A stretch of 64,000 nt of DNA from Nymphalis io (GCF_905147045.1 NC_065891.1:14641001-14705000), one strand, 5' to 3'. Counted from the stretch's first letter, positions 25,986 to 38,700 are shown. Numbers and translations are program-made. Notes: a model not told the origin generated them from the sequence alone.

Positions 25986-26792
25986 ATGTGTGTATATCGT
26001 TACTAGTATCGTTGTGACGATCAAAAGCTGAACTCCAATGCTAGTGTAGCCGAACCCCATCCTCTTTGCACTCTTAACAACTGGGAGGAAAAGAGGGTGG
26101 AAACTGACCCGTTTTACGCACAATTAAAAGGCCACTGAAGTGAAATAATAGATGTTTTCATCCGCGAGGGAGGCGGAAGTCGTTGACGTCGTTTAGGTTC
26201 GGAGTGTTATAACAAATTAAGAAAGGCTAACGACGTTTTAATACTTATTAATTAATTGGGTGCAAACTTTTTCTTAACTTACCTTATATTTTGGAAAAAA
26301 ACATGATTAAGATTAAATAATACTATCGACTTATAGTAAACATCTTTTACTATTTTATAGGACGAACATATGTTTTGCTTTTCAGAAATATTCAAATCCA
26401 TCTAAACCAATTTTATTATTTTACCTTAAGTGAAAACATTAATAGTGTGTATCGTACATGTGCACTTTATAATATGGATCTTCTTCAACGCATCAGGAGA
26501 AAAGCATATCGGGACTAATTTGAGTTTGATAGCATGTACGACTGTACTTAATTGAAATATAATTAATTATACCCACTTTTAAAATTGTATACATTATTAA
26601 TATGAACTTATTCCTTGTCACTGACATCAGATACTTACCAGTACATAAGAAACATCACCACACATTTTACACTACTTATATATATAGTGCAATATAGATA
26701 TGGAGGATACGATATCTTCTAGAATTATTATCATCATCTCGCTCATTTAATATTATAAGATAACAGTATACAGAGACCGTTGTGTTTTGCAG
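25986..26792. other. Leader intron, AT-rich, nothing recognised
   Basis: No repeat family or coding signal seen before the polypyrimidine tract of the candidate leader exon. Confidence 0.4.
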
Positions 26793-26842
26793 GTTCGCGA
26801 GAAGTGAGCGCCGCGTCCGCGTCCTCACAACTCACACATGAG
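26793..26842 (+). other. Candidate 50-nt leader exon of kug
   Basis: Flanked by a textbook acceptor (tgtgttttgcag, ending 26792) and a strong donor (ATGAG|gtaaga). It is GC-rich in AT-rich surroundings and lies 2.8 kb before the first coding exon. Its last five bases are ATGAG. Joined to 29634, this ATG opens a frame that overlaps the kug start in another phase and stops about 130 nt later, so it would be an overlapping uORF. A cryptic exon cannot be excluded. Confidence 0.45.
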
Positions 26843-26889
26843 GTAAGATTTGGTAGGAAACATTGTTCATATTTTTATATTATATTATA

Positions 26890-27905
26890 TTATAGAATAG
26901 GAAGGTAGAGGAACATATGGGCCACCTGATGGTAAGTGGTCCCCAACGCCCATAGACATTGTTAACCCCTCTCTGTCCCATGGGTGTCGTAAGAGGCGAC
27001 TAAGGGATATCTGAGCGACCATCTGCTCATCTGGTGGTAGGATGATAAACATCCGCCTGGCTTGTTACCACCGTACGCATGGTGAAAAACTCGTGAAGTG
27101 GCTTGTAGCCGCCTTTCGAGGTCAGCCAGCGTACAGCCAGTGCCCGAGCGAGCATTGCCGCGATGGATGTTGGTCCAGTGGAGACGGCTGTTAAACCAAT
27201 GCCGGGGGAAACTGTATTGACCTGCCGGACAGGGAGAACCGAAGAAACGGCTGTTCCGCTGGCCGTCCGTGGCATAGTACAGGGGCCCGAGCTTGCCTAA
27301 CCAGCTCGCGAGGCTGCCCCACCGGGCCACGCATAATCTCGGGATGGATCGTCGTGCCGGTTGGTGACCGGAAGTTGGGGTTCCGGCGGCCACTTCCGAG
27401 GGGGTTCGGGAGCCCTTCCGTCCGGCGGGTCAGTGTATTTTCCCTTTTGGCAACCACTTAGGGAAACACGCCTCCACACTTTGCCCATTCCTATACTGGC
27501 AATACGTCGCTCGCTTCACGTCTCTTTTCCATTTTTTTCCTTCAAACGAGGCGTGAAGAGGCATCTTGCGGGCCGGCAAGGCGAAGGCGGCTAGTGCAGA
27601 ACATTCTTCCCGTCTGTACTGGCCGTCGTCGCGTATGGACTCTACTACCACTTACCATCAGGTGGAGTAGTCATTTGCCCTCTCGGCGAATATAAAAAAA
27701 TAAATAACCATCGCTTACATAGCCAATGCACCACCAACCTTGGGAACTAAGATGTTATATCCCTTGTGCCTGTAATTACACTGGCTCGCTCACCCTTCAA
27801 ACCGGAACACAAAAATACCAAGTACTGCTGTTTTGCTGCAGAATATCAGATGAGTGGGTGGTACCTACCCTAGACGAGCTTGCACAAAACTCTACCACTA
27901 GTGAA
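26890..27905 (-). repeat. SINE-like element, family A, split by a LINE derivative
   Basis: The tail half (26890-26962, with GGGCCACCTGATGGTAAG) and head half (27700-27905, ending GAGCTTGCACAAAACTCTAC) are parts of one minus-strand copy. They are separated by about 740 bp of LINE-derived sequence. Confidence 0.75.
26963..27699 (+). mobile_element. Deletion derivative of the Jockey/CR1-type LINE (5'UTR joined to 3' end)
   Basis: Starts CTCTCTGTCCCATGGGTGTC and GACTAAGGGATATCTGAGCG, which correspond to the 5' region of the 21487-24025 LINE on its own strand. It then has about 450 bp of GC-rich 5'UTR-like sequence. From about 27535 it has the same 3' end (AAACGAGGCGTGAAGAGGC to ACTCTACTACCACTTACC) followed by ATATAAAAAAAT. 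No endonuclease or RT is left. The frames of 63-143 codons over it are not genes. Confidence 0.7.
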
Positions 27906-27984
27906 TATATAATAAGCGAGAGTGCCTTTTAATATCCTGAAAACACGTGCTATTTGTTATGATCATGTGCAGTAAACGATTTCG

Positions 27985-28257
27985 TATGTACACGTACACA
28001 AGTAGGTTAACTCTATTTTCCTTACTCTCATCCGCTCCCGTTGGGCTAGCGACTCTGATACGACCAAAAAGACCCAGGGCTTAGATCTTACTCGCACTCG
28101 GCCACTTGTGGCCACAGTCAATTTTCAAACTATGAGAAATTTCACAGTAACCGATAAACGCAGATTATTTTTATGGATTCGACCCGAGATTTGAACCCAG
28201 TATCTTGGGTCTATGGTCGGCATCGGCGCTTATCCACTTAGGTAGTCTCCATCATAA
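27985..28257 (+). repeat. Diverged family C repeat with tRNA-like B-box region
   Basis: CCTTACTCTCATCCGCTCCC, CTGATACGACC, then CGACCCGAGATTTGAACCC, which resembles a B-box in reverse. The block order agrees with other family C copies. Confidence 0.45.
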
Positions 28258-29633
28258 TAAAAATAAAAATGTTTCGTTTTTAGGAGACTTAACAAAGAAA
28301 AAACAACAATTCGGATTTTTTTGATGTTCTCGTAGTCGCTTTCTTAGCTTATTGTTAACGAATTTTAGTAATTATTTTTAATGGAATAGATTATATTATG
28401 GTTTAAAGGTGACGTAGCCTCACACTGAAGACTCGACTAATTTGCAATTCTTACTTTTGAGATATTATGATATTGTATTGTTTGCTAATGGCTCTTAATT
28501 ACTTTTTGAAATTGACAGTAAAACATACAAAGTTGACATAACAAATAATTTGGATTTGGACCTTAAATAAAATGTTTAAAGTTTACCGTACTATAATTAT
28601 AAACATAAGCGTTATAAGTTGATATTGACAGCGGAAATCCAAGTGTAACAATTTTCTTTGGTATCGCTTTAGCTGCGGCGGAATTATTCTTTATCACCCC
28701 TAGTAAGCGTTATGTAAAAAAAGATTAATAAACTTACAAATACATTTTTTTTATATATATTTTTATTTAATAAACATTCCTGTGTAATTTATCGATTCGA
28801 TTCGCTTCTTCGCGTTATAATGTGCGACCTAACCGGTGGTAACCGGTGCTAACCGGTAAATATATAAAAAATACTCGTACGAGCTACAAATAAACTTAAA
28901 GAGTAAGAGAGAGTTGTCATAAATCTCTGCTGCACTGTTAAGCATTTATCAAATGTGCACAGAAAGGTGCGTAAAGCTTTAAAGATAATAAGTCGTGATA
29001 ACGAACGAGGGAACGATAAGCTACGAGCGTGATAAGCGGAAGTCATCGACCGAATTTCGCCCCTTGAGTAAGAAACCTTCTTAAGTAATAATTAAATGTG
29101 CCTCCCGTACTTGTATGTTAATGAAAATGAAAAAATATGCAATAAATAACTTATTTTCGTAATATTTGCACCATACTACTAATCCTAATAAAATAAGCGG
29201 TGAGCTTAGAGAGTCGTTATGAGATGATGTATAAGAAAAGTATTAGAATCAGAGCACAGTTTGCTCAGAAAAGTCGTTTATTTATAAAAAAATATTATAT
29301 GTTCTGGACATTTTTGTTTAAATGGTCGATAAAACTGTCAAAAATCTAGTTATTGTTGCCATGCTAAATTTTGTATGAGAATGTCTTATAAAACGTCTAA
29401 GGCGAAGTAAAACCACAGACAACTTCACGTAAAAATAATAATATGTACAATATTGGTGTATAATTTTAATCACTGCTTAAAAATAACTAAAGAGATTAAA
29501 TAAAAAAAAAATTCTTATACATGTTCCTCAACAAAAGTATTAAGCGTTGGATTATAACATTATAATTTAGAAGATAATAATGCATGTGAAATAATTGGTT
29601 ATTAATTTCATCAAAACTATTTTATATTTCCAG
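28258..29633. other. Last leader intron segment before kug coding exon 1
   Basis: AT-rich; contains the Grainyhead-type triplet at 28831-28857 and ends with the acceptor ttatatttccag at 29633. A 65-codon minus frame is judged chance. Confidence 0.5.
28831..28857. promoter_or_regulatory. Triplet of Grainyhead/CP2-type sites at 10-bp spacing
   Basis: AACCGGT occurs at 28831, 28841 and 28851, each starting exactly 10 bp after the last. The palindromic core CCGG within AACCGGT fits the Grainyhead family consensus (AACCGGTT). The cluster is in the intron about 0.8 kb before the first coding exon of kug. An epithelial regulator near an epithelial polarity gene makes sense, but this is inference. 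Confidence 0.5.
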
Positions 29634-32600
29634 AATAAAGAAGGCGACATGCAGAGCGCGCGTGCGCTGCTGGTCCTGGCGGTGCTGTACGGCGTGCGCG
29701 GCGCCGGCCCAGGCCCACCCACATCTCTCGCAGCGCCGCAGCCGGTATTGCAGTTCGACTACTCACTGTACAACGTGAGCATACCGGAAAACAGCCCACC
29801 GAGGACTTACGCATCCCAGCCACCTGCCGCTGATCCTTTGGGCTTGCGTTTACCTGGTCCCGAAGCACGGGTTCGCTTTCGTATTAGACACGGTGATCGC
29901 GACAAATTCTTTAAAGCGGAAGAACATGTCGTAGGCGATTATTGTTTCCTTTCCATTCGTACACGCGCTGGCCTCTCTGATGTTTTAAACCGGGAGCGAC
30001 GAGACAATTATAGATTGGAGATACGAGCCACTGCGCAACTTCCTAATGGTCGACAGCTTGAAGCCGATACGGTGATAATTGTAGAGGTGACGGACGAAAA
30101 TGACCTTAGTCCTCTGTTCTATCCGACTGAGTATGAAGCAATAGTTCAAGAAGATGCACCGTTACATTCTAGTATTGTACGTGTTTCCGCCGAAGATGCT
30201 GATCTTGGAATTAACGGCGAAATATATTACAGTCTTGCAGAACCAACCGATCGGTTCGCCGTACACCCTACAAGCGGGGTAGTAACTGTAACACGAGTCT
30301 TATCAGTTGTGGAAAGTTCACGCTACGAGATAACTGTGCTAGCGCATGACCGAGCATCTTTGATCACTCGCGGTGACAACGCTCCCGCAGCTCGAGCGTC
30401 CTTAGTAATACGTGTTATTCAAGCAAATCTGCACGCGCCTGAATTGCGAGTTCGTCATCTACCTGAACTTATAGAAAACTCGACAGCTGAAATATACGCA
30501 ATTGTAGAAGTTAAAGATCAAGATACTGGAGAGCATGGCCGCATTATTGGCCTAGAAATAGTCGATGGTGATCCAGATGGTCACTTTCGGGTACGAAACT
30601 CAGCGCAGCAAGGAGAGTATGATATTGTAGTGCATGCTCTTCTTGATAGGGAGAGCGCGCCTCATGGCTATAATCTAACACTTCGTGCAACAGACGCGGG
30701 AAAGCCGCCCCGGTCTTCGTATTTAACATTACCAGTGTTATTGACAGATACAAATGATAACGCGCCAATCTTTAGTCGTGAAATATACGAAGCAACCGTG
30801 CCTGAGACTGCTCCACCAAACACACCTGTTATTCGGCTAAAGGTAAGCGATCGAGATGAAGGCCGAAATGCAAGAGTATATATTGAAATAGTCGGTGGTA
30901 ATGAAGGTGGCGAATTTGTGATTAATGCCGACACTGGTGTTCTCTACACTGCAGTAGACCTAGACGCTGAAGAAAAATCTTTATATACACTTACTGTATC
31001 TGCTATAGATCAAGGCAATGCCGGAACACGCAAACAATCTTCGGCGAAAGTGAAAATTGCAATAGTAGATGCTAATGACAATGACCCTGTCTTCGAACGA
31101 GAAGAAATAGAAGTGACCTTGGTGGAGAATGGTCCTACCGGTGCAATCGTCGCTCGAGTTATTGCACGCGATGCCGATTCCGGTGAAAATGCTTACATAT
31201 CATATAGCATTGCCAACTTACAACCGGTTCCTTTTGAGGTTGATCATTTTTCTGGCGCAGTAAGAACTACTAGGCTACTTGACTATGAAAGCATGCGCCG
31301 TGAATATGTTTTACAAATTCGTGCCAGCGATTGGGGGTTACCTTATCGTCGCCAAGCGGAAATGAGACTAACAGTACGACTTGAAGATGTCAATGACAAC
31401 CGTCCTCAGTTTGAACGTGTTGATTGTGTTGGGTATCTATCACGACGTTTATCTATTGGATCTGAAATTGTAACACTTTCTGCAATTGACTTTGACTCTG
31501 GGGATGTAGTTTCATATCGTATTATTGGAGGTAATGAAGATAATTGCTTCTCTCTTGATTCTAGCACTGGAGTCCTTGTGCTCTCTTGCGATCTTAGTGA
31601 CATAAGAACTGAAACACGTGTGCTAAATGTCACTGCAACCGATGGAACGCATTTTGCGGATGCATCTACTTTAACATTACACTTAGTCAGCGGTAGTGGC
31701 AGTGGAAGTGGAGGCGGCATTGAATCCAACTCATTAGAATGTCGTGATACGTCTATAGCACGTCGCCTAACTGAGCTATTAGCAGCTGCTGAAAGAAGCA
31801 ATGCACCCATAGATTTTGCAGAAGATTTCCCTCTAGCTTCTTCTCGTTACGGAGAAAATTTACATTACCCAGAGTTTATTGATTTTCCGGTGGAAGTAAA
31901 AGTTAATGAATCTGTCGCATTGGGTACATCCTTAGTTCGGCTTAAGGCTCGTGATAGAGATCTTGGATACAATGGCCTCTTAGTATATGCCATTTCAGGT
32001 GGCGACGCTGATTCAGCATTTCGTATTGACCCAGATTCGGGAGAGCTCAAAGTTATCGGTTATCTCGATAGAGAACGAGAAAGTGAATATTATTTAAACG
32101 TAACCGTGTATGATCTTGGTCACCCACAACGCACTGCTTCTCGACTTCTACCTATTACAGTACTTGATGTTAATGATAACCCTCCAAGATTTGAGAAGAC
32201 ACTCGCGAGCTTTAGAGTAACAGAGAATGCTATCAATGGAACAGCAATATTTCATGCGAATGCAACTGATCGTGATGGTGGTGAATATGGGCACGTCACG
32301 TATAGCCTAAGCGGAGGAGGTGAAGGCGAGTTTTGTATCGAACGCGAAACTGGGGTGATGTCTGTTTGTGCACCTCTTGATAGAGAACGACGTGCACTCT
32401 ACGAACTTACGGTACGAGCTACGGATGGGGGTGGTTTGCGTGCTGAGGCATTAGTGCGCGTTGCTGTAGATGATGTAAATGATAATACCCCACGATTTGC
32501 TTTACCAGCATATAGTGCTCGTATACGTGAAGATGTACCAAACGGTACTTTAGTTGCAGTACTTGAGGCGTTTGATCCTGACTTAGGAGCTGGAGGAATT

Positions 32601-32708
32601 GTCACTTATTCTTTGCCTGATCAATCACCTGACGACATTGTTTTCACAGTTGATAGCACTTCTGGTACGCTACGGACAGCTAAGCGATTAGATTTCGAAG
32701 AAAGACAG
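29634..32708 (+). CDS. kug: kug first coding exon: signal peptide and cadherin repeats EC1 to most of EC9
   Basis: Codes residues 1-1020 without interruption. The acceptor ttccag ends at 29633 and the ATG is at 29649 with a purine at -3; the leader MQSARALLVLAVLYGVRG looks like a signal peptide. Cadherin repeats are recognised by the closing DxND-type linkers: TDENDLSP, a degenerate linker after EC2, TDTNDNAP, VDANDNDP, EDVNDNRP, a Ser/Gly linker after EC6, LDVNDNPP and DDVNDNTP. Between EC6 and EC7 lies a stretch of about 55 residues with a SGSGSGSGGG run and a helical-looking ARRLTELLAAAERSN segment. Base composition is much less GC-rich than in exons 5-26. The donor is GACAG|gtaact. An upstream in-frame ATG at 29595 lies in the intron and is rejected. 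Confidence 0.93.
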
Positions 32709-35700
32709 GTAACTATTAATGATTCGTTTTAGTATTTAAATTGAATCTTAAAACGTATACTTTTTTATATTACGAACTTATAGGTTTACGGCGTCACAGT
32801 GCGTGCAACAGATGGTGGACGACCGGCATTGTGGGCAGAAGCTACGCTCATTGTAGAGGTCGTTGACGTTGATGAAAATGCTCACGCGCCTGTTTTTGCT
32901 GAGCGACAAGCATTCGCAGCAACGGTGTCAGAGGACGCATCTCCAGGCACTATAGTCATCACTGCGACAGCTACTGATGCCGATCCACCCGGTCGTGATT
33001 CTCGTCTTGCATACTACATTGTCGCCGGCTCCGGCATGGCACTATTCTCGATTGATGATTCAGGTACATAAATTACAATAATTTACTGTTATTCTTTCAT
33101 TGTTTACGTTAAAATTTACGTTTCTTGCTTATTTTTGCAGGTGTAATTAGAACACAAACACCACTCGATCGAGAAACAACACCGCATTATTGGCTAACGA
33201 TATGTGCACAAGATCATGGCTTGGTACCGCGTCACGCTTGCGTTCAGGTAAGCAATGTGTTCTTGTTGTAAATAATGAAATATTACAAGTGAAAGACCAA
33301 CACTTATATAAAAGTTACAAATCGAAATGTTCCCCAATGAACAGGTTTACATTGAGGTAGAAGATGTAAACGATATGGCACCGTGGCCCGAGCAGGCAGA
33401 GTACGTCGTCACCGTCGCGGAGCACTGTGCTGCTGGTACACACGTGGCCCGCGTTCACGCGATCGACTCCGACGCTTCTCCCGTCCCTGCCAAGTTGCGA
33501 TACTCGATTATCGCCGGTAACCCAGATGGACTCTTCTCCATAGATGAAGAAACAGGTGAACCTACTATACTTCTGTCGTTTTATTTTGTGTTAATAAATG
33601 TATAACGTAAAACGTGTTACTCCGATAGGTGAAATCACGACAACGGGTCGCACGCTCGACCGCGAGGCGGCGGCGGCGCACGCGCTGGAGGTGGCGGTGG
33701 CGGACGGCGCGCTGGCGGGCGCGGCGCGCGTGCGCGTCTCGCTGCTCGACCTCAACGACCACGCGCCGGCCTTCACGCAACGCTTCTACGATGTGCACGT
33801 GCCTGCACAACCCACGCAGGTTCGATGATATCATAACGGATACAATAGCGACATTACGACGTCATCAAATCAATAAAAAAATATCTTAATTATGTTTCAC
33901 TAACCTAAGTATTTTATGTGATCACATTCACCCAGTCGATTACCGTGACCTGTTAATAAACTTTTTAGGATGATGAAGCAGCTTCCTTTGAAGCTGAAGA
34001 GAACAGCTCGGAAGCGGAGAGCGAGGCGGAGGCCGAGGACGAAGATGAAGGATCTGGTGTGCATCTTGTCTGGGATACGTGGGAAAAAGCTGATCCTGAA
34101 GGGACCTATATCACCACGGTAAAATATTACTTTGTAAATAAACAATATTAAATATATTTAATGGAAATCACTTATTGCTAATTGAAAGTACGATTATACC
34201 AATCGAGCTGAGTAAATGTCGTCGTGATTGAGTGTTCACCTTTAAAACTAACTCGTGCAGGTGGCAGCTCTCGACAGCGACGCCGGAGAAAATGGAACAG
34301 TTCTATACAGCGCTCGCGCGCGTGGTGTCGCTCGAGGCCTGCTGCGAGTGCACGCGCACTCCGGACGAATATACGCCTTGCCTCGTTTGCCTCTCACCGC
34401 GCACGCCACCTACGATCTGACTGTAATTATAAATTTGACAATATTTATCAACAGAGATGTTAGTCTATTTACGTGTTCGTCGTAACGTGGCCGCGGTCCC
34501 GCCGCCAGGTGCGAGCGTGCGACGGCGGCGCCGAGGCGCGCTGCAGCGCGGCGCGCGCGCGCGTGCGCGGGGCGGCGCCGGGCGGCGGGCGCGCGCCGCG
34601 CGTGCGCGCCGTGCCGCCGCTGCAGGCCGCCGAGCTCGACGCGCCCGGCTTCCTGCTGGCGCTCCTGCAGGCCTCCGACCCCGATGGCGACGCCCTCTAC
34701 TACGACATCGTCGGTCAGGCGTTCACTATTAATTTGTCTTGTGATACGTAATGCTTTATGTTCATTGCTAAATGATCGTTTTGCCTGTATTATATGACAT
34801 ATCTCTTCAATTTTAGACGGTGATCCCGGACATCAGTTCTATGTGGGTCGCGAGGATGGTAGCCTAGTCTTGGCGCGACGCTTGCTCTGGGAAGAACGTT
34901 CTCGATACTCGCTCAACGTATCCGTGAGCGATGGATCGAACACGGTTTATACGACGGTATGGTGATAATTTTTTTTTTTTACGACCTGATAGTATTCGCA
35001 TTCGTAGAAGTACGTACAATTTTAATAATATTTTTTTAGATAAACATTACCGTAATCAATGATGCCAACGAAGGCGGCGTTACGTTCTCACGAAGCGAGT
35101 ACGTCGTGGAGGTTTCGGAATCTGCGCGTGCGGGCGAGGCGCTCGTGACACTGCAGGCGTCGGCGGGTGCCGCAGCGCGACTCCTCTACGGGTTGCACGC
35201 CGCGCGCGCCCCGAGAGATCTATCGCTCTTTCGCCTGAACGAGCTCACCGGCGTCCTGGAACTCGCTCGTCCGCTCGATAGGTACTTTTGATATATTCTT
35301 ACCGAGCATGGTTCATGCGAGGAGTACCGACTACAATATATATTATTTCGAGACAGAGAGACTTCAGCCACCCACGAACTGACAGTGTGGGCTCGGGACC
35401 AGGCGCCCCGCGCCTCCGTGGCCTTCGCGCGCGTGACGGTGCGCGTGCACGACGCCGACGAGCACGCGCCCGAGTGGGGCCGCCGCCTGTGGGAGGCGCG
35501 GCTGGCGCGCGGCGCGGCGCCCGGCGCGCTGGTGGCGCCGCTGCGGGCCGCCGACCGCGACGCGGGCGACGCGGCGCGCGTGACGTACGCGCTGGTGGGC
35601 GGCGACGCGGCCGGCCTGTTCGCGGCGGACGCGGCGCTGGGCGACGTGCGGCTCGCGCGCGCGCTGCCGGCCGCCGGGCCCCGCGACTACACGCTGCACG

Positions 35701-38700
35701 TGCGCGCCTCCAACCCGCCGCCCTCCGCGCGCTCGTCCACGTTGCCGCTGCACGTGATCATCGTCGAGCCCGATGACGCGCCACCTAGGTGAATTATCGG
35801 TATCTTGTCGACGAGAGTAATTCACGTTGCACATGGTACTCTATTATAATTTTTTTTCGACAGGTTTCTCTCAGACGACGTAGTATGCGAGGTATACGAA
35901 AACGAGCCCGCGGGGACGGTCGTCGCCACCTTGGAAGCGCGCAGTTCTTCCGCCGTCTGGTACACACTGCAAGGCGGAGAAGGTCAATTCAATTTGAATC
36001 CGGCCGCTGGGGTGTTGTCTCTCGCTATCCCGTTGGACTATGAAAAGCGAGAGATCTACAACGTCACCATCGTCGCCCTCAATATGGTTAAATTATTTTC
36101 AGTGCTATACATTTCCTACTACATTATTTAAATTTGATCTTGAGTACTCACGTGTTTGTCTCATAAACAGGGGGGCGGCAGTGCGAAAGCTCACGTAACG
36201 GTACACGTACTGGATCGAAACGAGTTCCCACCGGTTCTTCTTCGTCGAGAATATCGCGGACGCGTGTCAGAGGTTGGAATGCGTTTCCATTCGCAATACT
36301 GAGCTTATTTAGTACTAGAATCGTCTAAGTATAACGGCAACAACAGGCGGCCGGCGCGGGCGCGCTGGTGGCGGACGCGGAGGGCGCGGCGGGCGCGCCG
36401 CTGGTGCTCGCCACGGCGGACGGCGACTCGCCCGCCAACCGCCAGCGCGCCTACGAGGTGCTGGAGCCCGCCGCCGCCGCGCTGTTCCGCCTCGACCCCA
36501 CCACCGGGGCGCTGCAGCTCGCCGCTCCGATCGACTATGAACAGCAGCAGATCCACAGATTCACAGTTAAAGTACGCCCTGAAACTTAACCCGGTTTCTT
36601 CTGATTTCGAGATTTATTTTAAAAGAAAAAGTATGTCACTTAAATATTGGTGATAAAGTAAATTCATGAAAATTGTTTAATTAATAACGGGTGGTTTGAG
36701 TACGCTTGCTATGCTAGTCCGATGTAACAAACTTTAGAGACATTATAATTTGTTTAGACAAGACTGACATATTTTTTTACAGGTCGTCGATATGGGTAAT
36801 CCAAGGTTGCCTTCGGACAGCGTCGCCCGAGTGACGATCGAAGTTATAAACGTAAATGACTGCCCTCCCACGTTCGCACAGGCGTCGTACGAATCGATAG
36901 TTTTGCTGCCGACGGCGAGCGGTGTAAGCGTGCTCACATTGTCTGCGAGTGATCCCGACGACCCGAATTCGCTCGCTTCGCTCAAGTTCGACATTATCGA
37001 TGGAGATTCACGAGGCGCCTTCGCGTTGTCGCCCACTGGCGAGCTCAGCGTAGTGGAGCCGAGCGCGCTCGCCGGATCGCATCGACTGCGAGTGCGCGTG
37101 TCGGACGGACTCTACTCGAGCACGGCTCGGGTCGAGATACGCGTGCGCGAACCGGATAATTCGGGGCTCGCCTTTCAGAAAGCGGACTACTACGGCTCTG
37201 TGGTCGAAAATTCCACCAAACCTGCCACTATCATCGTTCTCAACGTACTCGGAGCCGCATTGAACGAGCACGTCGAATTTCGAATACTGAACCCGGTCCA
37301 AGGATTCGAGGTACTATTTCTTGTAACTTTTCGAAATATACTACCGTAACGGGACACGTACATAAATGAAGGCGAGCGACTCGAACAGGTGGGCACGACG
37401 TCCGGCGCGGTGCGCAGCACGGGGCTGGCGCTGGACCGCGAGCGGCGCGACGCGTACACGCTGCTGCTGCAGGCGCGCAGCGCGGACGGCGCGGGCGGCG
37501 GCCGCGTGGCGCACGCGCGCCTGCACGTGTCCGTCACCGACGTCAACGACAACTGCCCCGTGTTCGTGGAGCGCCCCTACGTGGCCGCCGTGCTGGCCGG
37601 CGCCGAGCCGGGCTCGCCCGTCGTGCGCGTGCGGGCCGTCGACGTCGATGCGAACGACAACGGCGAGGTGATCATATTAGAAAAGAGGTCGTCGAGTGTT
37701 CCCGCGGGAACGTCGACGCTCACTGGAGCAATATCGTTCGCAGGTTCGATACGAGATGAAGCGCGGTCACGGTGAGCTCTTTCGCGTCGACCGACGCACC
37801 GGCCAGATTACTTTGAAACAAACCCTGGACGCCCACAATCAACTGTACACGTTGGTGATCGCCGCGTTCGACGGAGGTGAGTGGCGCCTCCGGCTGGGGC
37901 GGCGGGGCGGCGGGGCGGCGTGCAGGGCGGGGTGTACAGTCTCGTGCGCGCAGGGACGCCGGCGTGCGGCGCGGAGGCGGAGGTGGCGGTGCGCGTGTGG
38001 GGCGGCGGCGCGGCGCCGGCGTGGCCCGCGGCGCAGGCGGCGCGCGCCGTGCGCGAGGACGTGCCGCCCGGCTCCGCGCTGGGCGCGCCGCTGCAGGCGC
38101 GCTCGCCGCTCGCCCGCCGCCTCATCTACACGCTGCACGACGGCGCCGCAGACCTCTTCGAGATCCACTTCGACACCGGTGAGTCCCCTCTCGTGGCCGC
38201 TTCCTCCTGGATAGCTGCGATCCGCGGTCCTAGCGTACTAACGTGTCGATTTTGTCCCGCAGCGCCCGACAGAGGGAGTGGTCCGTGTGAGTATTGGCCG
38301 CGAGTCACGTAATCGTTTTGTGTTTATCGTGTCGTGGGGCGATACGGCTTTTGAGACGCATCGCCCGACGATACGCGCTCCTTGCTAGAGGTAGAGAACC
38401 TCGAATTCTCGCCGTTTTCTCATTTCACACCTCGTTTATATTTTGAATGCATGACTTTGTGTATTACATGTATGAAATAATAACGATGCATAAGCGTATT
38501 GTAGTAAGCGTATTGCTCCTTTAGAATGAAAAATGACACACAACTTCTAAAAAAGTACGTGTTTAATACTTCGAATAATTAAATGACATTGCTACATTCG
38601 TGCAAAGTTAACTTCAGATTTAACATTCGTTTAAAATAAATTTCTGAATTCAAAGTCACGACTATAATATGTTCCTCAAAGCAAATTTAAAAAGGATTAA

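Noticed and set aside
27191..27651. Several overlapping minus-strand frames (63-143 codons)
   Set aside because: They lie in the GC-rich 5'UTR-like part of a LINE derivative and have no family resemblance.
29595..29651. Start at 29595 for the first coding exon
   Set aside because: It lies upstream of the acceptor at 29632-29633; the ATG at 29649 opens a signal peptide.
35288..35834. Arg/Ala/Gly-rich frames of 156 and 162 codons overlapping kug exon 11
   Set aside because: Alternative phases of extremely GC-rich cadherin coding sequence; only the phase with LDRE and DADEHAP motifs is real.
37366..38214. Multiple long frames on both strands around kug exons 16-18
   Set aside because: GC-rich shadows; none keeps cadherin motifs across splice junctions.
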